This document shows, in pieces, positions 1-13,300 of a stretch of DNA of 64,000 bases. The notes beneath the pieces are model-generated. The model saw only the letters and a list, made by a program, of their open reading frames with translations, was not told where the DNA came from and searched no databases. How positions within the stretch are numbered: the first letter of the stretch is position 1; every line of letters starts with the position of its first letter. The position numbers and the translations under genes were made by a program. Source of the DNA: Platycnemis pennipes (taxonomy: Eukaryota > Arthropoda > Insecta > Odonata > Platycnemididae); assembly GCA_933228895.1 (NCBI GenBank), contig OW121846.1, positions 47,448,107-47,512,106 of the forward strand, in the 5' to 3' direction.

Positions 1-624
1 CGAATAAAACACAGCAAAATTTCCACGGAGCTTTAAAAAAACTTACATAAAAGTAAAGTAGTCAGGAAACAGTGCGAAAGCAATTGGTTACAGTTACCTA
101 CCCAGAAACAGCTCTTACCATCAATATACTTACTCATGTCCAGTAAATCAACACTTTTGCATGTGCCCAGAATGTTATTTCAAACGCACTAGGATTACAC
201 AGTTAAGGATTTTAATTTAATGACATTTAAGAATCTAAATCGTTATAATCTGAGTTTAAATGTGATCTCTAGTAAAAAAATTATTGCCTGCGACAATGTG
301 CGGAATGTTTTAATATCCATTTCCGTCAGATTATCGTGAGCAGGGAGAAAACACATTTAATACCTTTGAAATTAAATAGTGACTGCGAAGAATAATCCTG
401 GTTTAAGCCAACACTTGTGATGAAGTCTGGATAAAGCATAACGTTAGATCTCATCAGGTTGGAAATTTTGTGCATGGCTCGTTCAAAGATGTACGATTTC
501 ACACCGCTGCAATAATCGCCTCCTCACACGAGTACCATCACCAGAGTCAGTCTTCTGCCCCCAAGGAATTACTTCCGCAGTGAAACATTGACATCAACAT
601 TAAGTCCTCGTCCTCTTCGCTCAC
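1..624. other. 3' flank, no gene seen
   Basis: AT-rich sequence beyond the likely polyadenylation site of the desaturase. I see no coding exon and no recognisable repeat. It may include distal 3' UTR. Confidence 0.4.
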
Positions 625-1007
625 TGTCTGCAATCCAGAAAACAATACTTTATTGCCCTGGGTCAATCTCCTTCGCTGTCTGCTATTATCCTAAGAGCCC
701 GAGAAAAGCTACACTACAGGCATCGCATTCAACTAATAAGTGATCTTACTACTTCGGTCTAAGTTTAAGCTTGGAAATTTGCAGAAACAGTACCGGAAGA
801 CAAAAGATATGAATGCACGGGAATGAGTATTCTCAGCGCTGCACGCACACTTTGAATCCACTTTCCGACAAAACTCATCAGTCGTAGGCCCCCGATTGAC
901 AACATCCAGTCGGGGGCTATTCTTAGGACGTATGGTTCCACATTCTTGTTTTTAAAAATGTCTTTGGGAAAAGGCAGCCCCAACCGCTGCCAACACGCCT
1001 CGAGTCG
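625..1007 (-). other. Probable desaturase 3' UTR
   Basis: This is the non-coding stretch that follows the desaturase stop on the minus strand, up to the first canonical AATAAA at 654-649. The extent is inferred from that signal alone. Insect desaturase 3' UTRs can be longer, and the true end could lie closer to position 1. Confidence 0.4.
649..654 (-). terminator. Candidate polyadenylation signal AATAAA
   Basis: Minus-strand AATAAA lies about 355 nt after the desaturase stop, the first canonical hexamer downstream. Cleavage would be expected near 625-640. ATTAAA variants occur further on (near 355), so this is a prediction. Confidence 0.4.
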
Positions 1008-1347
1008 CTAGTTGGACTTGCTGAACTCTTCCACATCTTTGACATCCTCGTCCTCCATGTCCTTATCTCCCCATCCCCACAAGGTACTATCCTTGTCGTG
1101 GAACGCTTGGTAACTTCCGTCTCCTGTTCTCTCTGCTCTCTTTCGCGCCATCTCCACTGGGACCATCTTGAGGTCGTACGCCCAGCCGATCCACGCGAAG
1201 AAGTCAATGAAGGCCGTCGTCAAGTTTGTTCTGTAGTTGCCCAGCTCCGCCGCCTTGTAGTCCCACGGGAAGACGTGATGATAGTTGTGCCAGCCTTCGC
1301 CGAAAGCGGCAATAGCAACCGGGATGTTCTCCGTTGGGCTGATGTTT
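1008..1347 (-). CDS. Desaturase coding exon 5 (residues 253-364), histidine box 3 and stop
   Basis: The acceptor is CTACCCGCAG|AAACATC. The 340-nt terminal exon encodes NISPTENIPVAIAAFGEGWH, then NYHHVFPWDYKAAELGNY with histidine box HNYHH, then FIDFFAWIGWAYDLK, RTGDG and an acidic tail (WGWGDKDMEDEDVKDVEEF), ending at TAG (1010-1008). The tryptophan before HNYHH sits where many relatives have phenylalanine. Confidence 0.95.
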
Positions 1348-4300
1348 CTGCGGGTAGGAAAGCAGATTAATCATCAACGAGAACAAGATAATTCAGCGTA
1401 TAGTTTAACTTTGTTTTGTGTGATAAAAAAATAGTTCAGTTTCAAATTAGTTGGACAACCTGTTTCATTGGATACTCATTTTCATACCACACTATCAAAT
1501 GTAAGTAGCTGCAATTCCAGCTATAAAGGTTGTATTACACCATGTACCCTTACTTACTTCTATGGCAAACATGATCTAAATGCCCGAGGCGAGATTTGAA
1601 TCTGCGAACCTTAAGAGCTTCCAGGCTGGTGTGTTACAGGCCACTCGACGTGGGCGGCTGTACAAAAAATTTAAGCCAAACCCAAGTAAACACGAAAACC
1701 AGTATTGGAAATCATAGTTTTCCTATATAACACGGATCTAAAGATATTTGAACCTCTTGAACCATTTATATACTTACGCTATGATATCAATACTCTCACT
1801 GTGGATGAACTATTTTCAAAATAGTAATTTTAACTGATATATTAAAGATTGATGAACTACAATAGAATCTTCCTTAGCTTAATTTTCAGCTACAGTCACT
1901 TCAAAGGTTTGAACCAGAAGAATCGAAAGTTAAAGGTTATTTTCTCTGCTTGAGAACGATCTGGGAATAATATAGTGACATTAAGGGGATTTATTGTACC
2001 ATCTTAGAGTTTTCCCATGCGTTTTGATTCTGCATCTTCTAACTTATGCTAATATCAATATGCTTAAGTTAAAATTATAAGAATTTTAATTTTTTACATT
2101 GTCCTACTTAAATAGACCTTGCCAGTGAGCTTGAAGCATGTGAACTACAAATCTAAGTAATAATATTTGAATTTATTTCTGCATAATTGCCATGACCATT
2201 TTTATTGTGCAATGAGTGCCCATCTCGGCAGTTATGGTTAATTTTCGCAAGACGATTCGTATCATCAAGTTTAGTTATAGATTAAATCAAAATACAACAA
2301 AAAATACATAGTTGGCGAGTTACGACGAGAAGCAGGGTGCATGTGTTTTCAGATATCATACACTGATCACCTATGAATTCCTTTTTTAAGATAATTTTAT
2401 TGTTCAAGCCATTTCACTGGCACTTACTTGTCAAAGGGCTTGGTCCCCCAGATGTGAGCAGCGCTGTTCACCAGCCATGTCCCGTTCAGAGAGAGGGTGT
2501 AACGCATAACATAGCAGACATACCATGATATCCAAGGGTCCTCACCCCAATAATGGCATGGGATCCAGGTCGGCAGGATAAGGCAGAGAATTGGCATCAC
2601 CAGCAAGTATGTCCTGCAAAGGTTGGAGAGGAGAAGATTAAACTGATGAATATCATAAGATAAACACATTTTACTTTACAACGTTCAAAGATGTCTACAT
2701 CTACAACTACTTTCACACTGCTAGCTGCCACAACGGCGTGTGGCAGGGAGTGAGTGATGGGTGACTATCCGTAAAGATGATTTAAACTGAAAAAAAACTC
2801 CTAATTAATAATAAAGTATTGTGTGTAATGGCCATGGAAGAATTTTAATTTATTTCCATTGCAGTCGAGCATTATGCAAGTGAAACATTAGTTCATCTAA
2901 TATTTGGTCCAAAATTTGATTTCGCTTTATTTTCGAATCTATGTGTCATCATGATATGAGGGGAGTCATAAATACGCCGTAAGTGTCAGAATTGAATTCA
3001 TGACATTTGAACTTTTAAAATAACTTCTTGGAATAAGACAGACACATGATCTTTCCTGAAGTAAACACATACGTCAAATAATGGGGCAAGCGAATCGTAA
3101 ACTGGGATTCGTCAAAAGAGTACTGGGTTAATGTGACGATCATGTACGAGAAATCAGCTACTTTTCCCTTGTAAGACCTCATGTGGAATTTGCTGCCAGA
3201 GTATGGGATCCCTACGAATCGGTCTAAATAACGGACTTGAACGTGTGCAGCGAAGATCGGCAAGATTTGTAAAGGGACGGTACGATAGCCTTATTAGCGT
3301 AACCAGTCTATTAAATGAATTAAATTGGGAATCATTGTCAGATCGCAGGTTGAAATTTAGACTTAATCTCTTAAACAAATTCCAAGACCATATTTTCAGT
3401 GATGATGTTAAAAATATTTTACGGACCCCAACTTACTATGGTAGACTGGACCATAATCACAAAATTAGAGAAATTGATTGCCGAACTGACAGATTCAAAA
3501 TCTCATTTTTTCATCGTACTATTAGGGATATGAATAACGGTAAATACATCCAGTACGAGTGTAGCAATGGATAACATTGGTGGCTGCATGTTGGTATAAG
3601 GACTTAAAGCTAACCCAACTAACAGCATGTTTTTGCACGTATGCTTTGCTATTTTTATCTTTTTTTAAATAGCGTACTTTTGAACAAAACCTATACAAGT
3701 ACTACCTAATCTTTTTTTATGCATGATATGTAGTGCATGTTTGGTGAGATTTCACCCCCTGCCGCACAATTTTATAGTGGCTTGCAGGGTATTATGTAGA
3801 TGTCTAGATGTAGATAACTTTAATCTTACGACCAACCTTCTAGTTTTTAGGGCTTCCCAATTAAGCTCTTCAAATAGCCGTGTAACACTTCCTATACACC
3901 CAAACGAGTCTCTTGCAAAAAGCGCTGCTTACTTTTGTATCTAGTTAAAATAATTAAACAAATCATTATTGAATGGATCCCAAATGCTTTGATGTAGAAA
4001 AACGGTATGTAGCCTTAATATATACAATACGATAAAACTGTCTGGACACCATCCAAATTCCTCAACCTACCCTATTACTATAGGCAACGGTTAGAGTCCC
4101 AGTGTAAGGCTTTCAATTGTGGTACTGCAAGCAGAAATGTGAACGCTAATCAGTCATGAGAATATTTCATAATTGGTCATCAGTTTACCACTGAGGCTGG
4201 TCACCCTAGATGGTGCATATAAATCGGTACATTTGATTATAAATCCTATTCGATTCTCATGTGAAGTCAGGATCGCTCAATACTTGGACCTATTTGGGCG

Positions 4301-7300
4301 CAAAAATAAACTGGAAATGGAGAGCGATTTTTCGTGTTCCTCCCAAAGTAAAATCTTGGTGTTTAATCTTATTTTTGGCTTTTGAAGACACTGAGAATGA
4401 TTTTAAGCTCTTTCAGCCAAAGATACGCCTCCACATATACTAAGGGTGTTTAAGCGAACCGCCAGCATATTCCAGTTCTCACTGCCGAAGAAGTAAAAAT
4501 AAACTCTCCTAACTGTAGCATCGAAAAAAAACCTGTGGTGTATCCTGTAGGTGTGGTATCTAATGCACTGGTTTCCCATACCAGTGTTTGAATCCTGGTA
4601 GTAGGAAATAATTTTTGTAACACATAGGCTCCTACTTGAATGCCTTTTGGTGAGCACTTCTAGTTTATTATGCCATCATTCGGATGAGACCTTAAATCGT
4701 TGACCCCCTGGTACCGTTCGTCAAGAGCAGGCTGATACTGACACCTTCTAAAAAAACTTACCATTACCCAATAAGTGACGCTACCTTACTGGCGTCTTTA
4801 AGCAGTTCTTTGCCAACCCAGAGTGAAAGCATTTAACAAGACAACATTTACAAAATAGTAAAGAGTGATTTTGAAACATTTAATGTGTTTTTCCGAGTAA
4901 AAGAAGCGTAAAAAAGCTTTCCAATATGAAAAATATACATAAAAACTTTTTTTAGAATCAGGAAACTGTCAATTTGCTTGCAATTAACCGTCACCTTAAA
5001 ATATAATAATTTTTAGCAAGCTAGAAAACTGTCTCAGGAGTACGCTTAAATTTTATGTAATGTGGCCAGAGTTGAAAAGGATTTGTTGAGGGATTTTTTC
5101 ATTGGAAATTTAGGGATAAAAATATGACTTGGTTTAGGACAGCTTATTTAATATTCGTCATATCTTATATATGTGAACTGTGAGCAATTCTTTTTTCCGT
5201 TTGATCCATAATTTGTACTGGGTATACTCTTTTTAAAACAACTCCAAAAATATTAATAAATGGCTAACCTGATATGAATACGCAGTTTATTCAATAAAAT
5301 ACTTAAAATATACGAGTTTTCCTTTGACGAGAGAAGAGATACATTCCAAATTTTAAAAAAATAAAAATATACGTCTTGAAAAGTTAAAAAAATATTTTTT
5401 TCAACAGATGTAAATTGTGAAACGAAAAAATACCATTTATCCCATCAGTTCTACTAATCCTGTGCAAGAACCCACTGATAACACCAAAAACTTCTGATGC
5501 CCTCGTGCATATCCCTTGAAACTTGACCTTCCATTTAACCCGTTGACCATCTCACCTCCTTTGCCACACCACGACGAAGTCCTCCTCCAGGTCGCTCATG
5601 TCCACAGTTTTTCCCTTTCTCATGACGTCCGGATGCTTCTTGACCAGCAGCCAGCCGACATGCGAGAAGAAGAATCCTCGATTGGCGTTGTGAGGGTCTG
5701 CATCCGTCTCGCTGAATTTGTGGTGAACGCGGTGGTCCCGTACCCATTCGTAAATGTGATTCTGTGAGGAGAACGTAGGATCGATCAATATAATGGGGAC
5801 ACCCAGAGGTGAAGCAAGAAACTATTCAGCTCGAGGCTGTATGCCCGCCTCAAACAAGAAAAACCCGGAACAGTATGTTTAAAAAATCCCGGACAAAAAG
5901 AGAAATCTAAAACGATACCAAAAAAAATTGAGGAAATCTGACGATATCTTAAGAAATCACCTCGATGTTTCTGCTAAATGTCACACGGTGTAGGTTGTCA
6001 ACCAGCGCTAGAAAGGCTACTGGATTACTCAAACATCAATCCTACACCCTAGAGCTGGATTCGTTGAGTGCCAAGAAATTTAACACATAAATGGTTAAGG
6101 GTACGGCATGTGCAATACGAAAGGCATATAATGAGAGTGGGGAACACACTGAAGAAAAAAGACGGATATACAGCTGGAACCATTGTCCATATATAGGGAC
6201 TCCAAAATCTTCAGGCAACACTTAATACATGAATTATTTTGATCAAAATCCTACCATAGAGATACATTGAATTGTACTACTACTGATATGGCCAAATATG
6301 GTCCTTGAATTTCTTTGATAAGAAATTAGAAAAAGTACGTGTTTGAATTCTGATCACTAATTCATAACGTATATAAAATATTCCTTGTCAGTTTCAAAAA
6401 ATAGCTCTATTTTTATGGAAATCACTAGCGGAAAAATTTTATTGCCAATTCAAGGAAATAAATAGGTGAAAAGGAGATATTCGAAATTTGCTGGCTCCTT
6501 TGACACATATCTCTAAGTGCACACGACCATTATCCAAATTATAAAGCAGTAATTATTACCTGGAATGCAATCGTCTGGAAGATAGCGAGTATGATCCTCA
6601 ACGGCCACTTCGCTTTGTATGATTTATGTGCCCATAGACGATGTGCTCCAGCTGTGATGCCCAAAGCTGCCGATACTGTGATTAACAGCGCTGAAAAATA
6701 AAAAAGGTATCCATTAGATCTACCCATATAACCCTAGTTTCACACGAGACAAGAGTGATTGTAAAAATGAAGTCAAGTTGATACAAATCCCTCGATACAA
6801 TAATTACAAGAGTTTTCGTCTACTTCATGGACAGAGTGGTCGCCCAGAATAAGAATAACTTCATCTGTAATTTTCCGATCGGTTTCATATCCGCGAGAAT
6901 ACTCCGGACGTGGCCAGTGAAAGAGAAACTGTGTGATTTCAAGAGTTTCAGATAATTGCGACCATCAGAGTCAACAGCTTACATAGTACCATGCTTTGAG
7001 GAACATGACTGGAAAGGCAAACGGTGGCGCAGCCAAAATATATCATTAGGGGACGGCATATATGTCACCTGTTTCCTGATTCCCGGGATCTTATTATTTA
7101 TTGTATTTCTTATTGCTTTTTCTATGTTTCAGTTCTTGGGTTAGGTACGCTAGTAAATTGTGTAATTGACTAGTTAGAATTACGTAAACCCCGGCCTGAG
7201 AATTGTCATAGGTTGAAGTGGTGGGGATGCATTCAAATGACATCCTTTTATCCCCTTCTCCGGCTAGGATACTTAAAACACCGGAAATGGAGTAATTGGG

Positions 7301-10300
7301 GCCCAGTTTAAATGCGCTATAGAAAAAATTAAGAACTGATGTAAATAAAAAAATCTTTCTTAAGTTTTTCACCTGCAGCCGCTACACTGGCTGAGTAACG
7401 GTAAATCTGGTATAATTTCTTCAACCTGGTTTGGAGTGGGTGAAATATAGATTAATTTAACTGAAGTGCAGTTGAAATATGTTTTTAACACAACTAACTC
7501 ATGTTTTTTGCACCATTAAACTCCTTTGGTGATTAAGCTATATATGTGAATAAATGCATATCTCATAAATAATTATCGCATTAGGAATCCAAATAAAATT
7601 ATAGTAATGATATGGGCAAAGGGAAATATTTTGTTCATTCCAAAAATTGAAATTTCGTGAGATATTAGTTCGTAGTTAGAACTGTAGAGTAGTTATCAAT
7701 GTGCTCTTTTTAATCAAAACGAGAAGACAATTTATGTGCAAAGGTAAGAATGATGAGAGTGAGAAAACTCTGCCACACACCTTCGTGGTGTTTTGCAAGG
7801 TATTAATTAGTAATATACATGAAATCTCTTGGGCGCAGCTCATTGAATACCGAATCTTTCGAGTCGAGAGACGTGAAGCATTGCTTTGTACGAAGAATTT
7901 TATGGCAATTTTAAGGGTTAATGTAGATTGATATTTGAATAAAAATGTTGGGTTTAATCCACCTAAGGTCTGGTTAGTGTGGGTAGAGCTCACCAAATAC
8001 TAACTGCAAAGGTGTGTGATGCTCGCACATCAGGGTGGGGGAGTAGTTTCTTTCGTTTACCAGAAAGATCTAGCACGAGTAAGAAACATATCCAAATGCT
8101 GACTCCTACCCGCGACCTCAAGTAAGGAGTCCAACGCTGAGTTACCGCGCTATCTATATCGACACATATCCGAGCGAAGAACAATGGATTTCATTCTTTG
8201 TAGGGGTTTACGTTTCACGTATTTTGGGTGATGGAAAATAGATATTTTTGCGACAATGGCGGATTCTTCGGAACATAATGCAGTTCATCGATTTATTTCA
8301 TTTAGAACGAGACGCAGTTGTGCGCAGAATGCTCAACGAACTCTTCGAAGCCCATTCCTCAGCAAAGTAAACTAGCATTCCGCCTTGTTTGCGAATAAAT
8401 TGCAACGCAAGCTTCACTTCCTGCCACACGCGGCTCCTCTCCCGGCTATTAACCCCAACGCAGTCTGAGGCCTGCGACGAAAGATAATGCACAGTTTCAC
8501 GCCTCAATGTGAAATGTTCATTTGCGCTCGCGTGTTACAAGTGGAACAGTACACAAGTCGAAATGTGCGCACCCATTTCGTGGAATAAGGAAATCAATGC
8601 AAGTATCTCTGCCATCGGCATAGAAATTCACTCATATGGATACGTACGCAATTTCATGGGAATATATAAGCCTACAAGTTGGATACTTATTTAGGAGAGG
8701 CGATCTACAGCTGAGGTCCACTGCACTAATGAAGATAGATGGACAATAGGATAGAGTTGGGAATTTTTGAGGAAACGGTGGAAGGGTGAATTGAAACCCA
8801 GCGTCGGAATTAGCCTACTATTAACAAAAAATGCCCATGTCGTCCACGATTTAATGTCCCATCCGACGAGTGATCCGACGACAAAACTCTGATTTTTACG
8901 CAGTACAAAATTTGGGACCGGTATGGCAAGAAAAAAATCTCAGCCACTGTCGGGATTCGAACCCAGGCCCTCATGATGGGAGGTCAATACTTAAGTTACC
9001 TCAGTGACTTAATCTCCACAGGCAAAATATTTTTAATAATATTCATAAGGAGGTTACCCTCTATCTCAGTTTCATACACGTGATTTACAAGTGGGGTTAA
9101 TATATTCTTAGGTCTGCTTTGATTGAATTTGGTATACGAAGATGGGTAGATTTTCGCAATAGAACAATTTTCCTTGCAGAATAATAAACTCATGTTTAAT
9201 TATTTCCCATTGTTTTAATGCTGCATTATGTTTCATGAGGCGAATTCATGTTTACTACATGAGGCGAATCTCTGATATGGTAGCTATTCCATATTTTATC
9301 ATAGATATATTAGGTTTGATCAAATTAACAAGATTAGAGAGATATATTGTCGTACCGACAGATTTAAAATGTCATTTTTACCGCGTACCATAAGAGAGCA
9401 CAACAGGTAGCGTAGCAAAGGTGAGAGTAGTCTGTATTGCATGATGCATGCAATAACAACCAATAACCCCTTTCTTATTATGCAGATACTAACCAACTAG
9501 CTGCATGTGACCATATCTAGCATCTCTCCATGTAGTAGTTTAGTTGATTGTCAATGGTACATGTTTAGTGATCTTCACCTCCTGCCACATACCTTCGTGG
9601 TGGCTCGCAGGGTATTACGTAGATGTAGATGATTAAACTTTACAGGTGCCAGCTTCATTAGAACGGGGGAATCCTAGCCACTCAGGCCTTCAGGTTTCAT
9701 CAAAATACTGCTCCCGGATAATTATATAACGATAGTTACGTTGATTGTTTTCATGAACAAGAAAGTGTTCGTATGAAATGAAGCATTATTACCATGAACA
9801 GGATTAATCAATCGTCTCACAAAAAAATAAAACTTTTTATTCCCCTAGAGATTGGTTTCTATCTATGAATATAATTGCAATTATATTTGTTATGGATTAA
9901 ATCAGGTTTATCCATGATTGACAAACGCCTGCCACATTACTCATACCGATTTCTGAAGGCGATCAATCAGTTTGAAAATAATCAATTAAAATGCTTCCAT
10001 TTCCATTCATTCCATGCTTTGTAACCTTTAAAATTTGTATTGCCATAGCGCTTAAGAATCGCGTAGTACTTCAATAGCTTAAGCCCGTTTCACACGATAC
10101 CTGATCCAGCACAAGGCCAAGTGTGCTAGTCGCTACTTGATATTGAGGACGGAATCTAGCATGATTGGAATCGTCCTGGGAATTTTCACACGATCATCGA
10201 CCTTGTACTTGCTATGAATCGGCTATTCCATATGATTCCATTATAATTAAAAAGAGAGAATTTCGCACAGCGTCTGTAACGTGAATTGATTGGTTGATGG

Positions 10301-13300
10301 CTACTGGGCTACTGGGTCCTACTATAAATCTAGTACCGCATCAAGCATGAAATCCAGTAGCTCAGCGTGTATACTAGCTAGCATGTTTGCTAGCCAGCAT
10401 ACTGGTTCTATTCACAGGACACTGGAAAGCTAGTATACTTGCTAGTATACTCGACCTTGTGCTGGATCAAGTACCGTGTGAAACGGGCTTTGGTGGTCAA
10501 AGTTTAGGGGGTTCATTTACCCGCCGTGGAAATAGACTAAGAATGAAAAAGAAGCCAGGGGAAAACGGATGAGGGGGAGGATAGAATTTTTTGGAAAGTG
10601 AAATGAAAGTTTTAATTTTTTTTGTTGCGTTCGTAAATGGTATGTGGGAAACAGGGACTCTTTATTCACCCCTCTGTTCTATTCTCTTTTTATCTTCCTC
10701 TCTTATTATTTCGCTACTGTTTGTTTGCTGCCTTGAGGTATAATTATGTAAAGATTTAATTACTCTAACTCTCTCGTTTTTCAGTTATTTTTTCAACAAT
10801 GATCTGCCATGCAACTTTCTAGCCATCAGAGTTTCCCATTCAAGTACCTCCAACTTCCAAGCATTATTTTTGTTCTCGGTTTGCGTTTTTTTCACCAGAA
10901 ATTTTCATTTATATCACAATTAGGTCCTGTAATATCTTTTAACCACTGGACCCAAAATGCTCATAATATTCGCAAGGCGAGTCCTAAACATGTTTTGGTA
11001 CAATCATTTCATTATCTACAAATAATTATCTTATAATATATTGTATATTTTGTGACAAATTGATGGCATAGGGGAAAGTAATTAGGTGAAAATTTATGGA
11101 CTCAGACGTATCGAGTAGCGTAACCAGCGTGGGTAAATGTGCATTCATTTAGGCTGACGAAATCGTAAACGAATCGCGTTGTGTGATAATTTAAATGGAA
11201 GGGCGGGGTGTGAAATTATTCTCACTGAAGTCTACACAACGGCCGCCTCATGTAATTGGGATATGGACTAAAACCTCACTTAAGGCTAGAGCTCTCCTCG
11301 GGAAAGTGACATCTCCGGGACTCGGAGCCTCCGACAAGCAAATTTAATTTTACGATCCATGTGTGTGGTCATTCAGGAGTTCTAGTTTTTTGAACTGCAC
11401 TCTTCCTCTCACAGCGGTGCCTCATTGCTTAATGTATACTTTGTAGATCTCAGCAGTTAACCCCGATCTGTGTCTTACCTACTACTCATACAAGTATGTC
11501 GGTTGCAATTAGCGTGACGTCCGTATGATAAGAATCTGATTTCAACTGATAGAATGGCACCAGTTCTGGAATTAATAGCATTTTAATAATGCTCATTACC
11601 CCCTGCCACACGCCTTCAAGGTGGATTGCAGAAGAGTCAGTAGATATAGATAAAAATATAATACGAGAAAGTAAGCAAATCATTCCACGTTCCTCTTAAA
11701 TCCCCACTCATTAATAGTCCAACGTTTTCCGACGCAGTCTGTGACTACCAATACAGTTGTGCATGTCAAAATACATCATTTGTATTGTATTTAACTCTAT
11801 TGAGATTATTTTTTAACTCGCTATATTTTTGAATAAAAACCCGTATCGTAGCACCTAGCAAAGGAATTGACCTCTCGATTTAATATGCATGCCTGGTGAT
11901 GTTTCAATCACTGCCACACACCCTTTCAATGGCTTGCAGGGTATTAAGTAATTATAGATGAATACAAAAAAGAAAACAAATTGGCCATTTGCAGCTAAAA
12001 TACAAGCTTGGAAATAAGGAAACAATTCATCAGGACTCACATCTGGAGCATACTTCGCTATGGCAATAAGGCAAGGACGATGACAGCAGCGGAGAAGTCA
12101 AAGCCGGAAGCATTCGAAATGAGATGCTGTAAAAGAGTTGAGAAGATAAAATGGATCGAGAGACTGACAAACCAAGAAGTCCTAATAAGGGTAGGAGAAA
12201 AGATAAGTTTTGTAAATACTTTAAAAAAGTTCATCGCCCATGCCTGGTGATAATGGGATGAAGACAATCGTCGAGGGACAAGTGGATGGAAAGAATGGAA
12301 AAGAAAGACCTCGAATGAGATGCATATGGAGCAAGTTTGTTAGGATGTAAAAAAGCATAATTATCAAATTGTGAAGAGGTAAGCTTATAGGTAAATCGAG
12401 TGGAACGCTTTGACAAAGTTTTAGGATTAGAGACTAGCTTAGGAGGGAGACGTATCAATACGTTGTGTCGTAAGGTAGTTTCTGAATTAAATCGTGGAAA
12501 GAAGAAATTTCATTATGGTCATTATGTTTAGCATGAGAACATTCATGACTGCCCGTCACGGTAGCCAGATAAGTTGTCCGGCCTGGAAACCTAATAGTCT
12601 TTCAATCTAATCCCGCCCCGGAAATGGGTGCCGTGTTCTTCTCTGGATCACGCTCAGGTAAGGTGGTGTGATGAAATATCATCAGCTGTAGCACCTCAAA
12701 CCTCATTCCAAAATTCACGATAACTTGGGCAAACCCACGCTTAATATTAGCGAAAGCACTAGAGAGATCAAGGATGGAGATCGATCAAGGATGGAGCTCG
12801 ATAAAAAATGGGGAGGATCATAGGTGTAATAATGATAGAGGCAACAAAGGGCTCGTCCACAACTTGGGCCTTAGGCCAACAGCATCGCCCTCAAGGGGCA
12901 CTCCTCGAGGACGCTTGCTAATTTTCCCTGACGTCAGCATCGAATTGGGCCGGCGAGTAGAATTCCACACGTGATAGAGGGGGGGGGGTTTGATGACGCC
13001 GCGTCCGCCATTTATTTCCCAATCCCGACGAGGTAAAAGTGACTCCCCCAAAATGTCGCTCTTTCCCTCCCGAATGGAGGCCAACGGCCCGCACATGGGC
13101 AACTCTTTTTTACTCAGCATTGACCACGAGCCGGCAAATAACCTCGAACTTGTTGACCTAGTGACTGGCGAGGCACCGTTGTTTGGTGGGAAACCGGTAT
13201 CCCGGTATACCTGAGTGGAAATGGTAAGGATTGGACCCCCTCCCTCCAGCGAGAGAAAGCGAATGACGTGAAGGGGTTGGAGGGGGAGGGCGGGAATTGT

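Larger units (their letters stand above)
2614..5555 (-). other. Desaturase intron 3
   Basis: 2942-bp intron bounded by GTGAGA and TTTGCAG. It holds a LINE 3' end on the minus strand (2689-2750), a longer LINE relic on the plus strand (about 3050-3816), a plus-strand SINE (about 4545-4800) and AT-rich filler (4800-5500). Confidence 0.8.
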
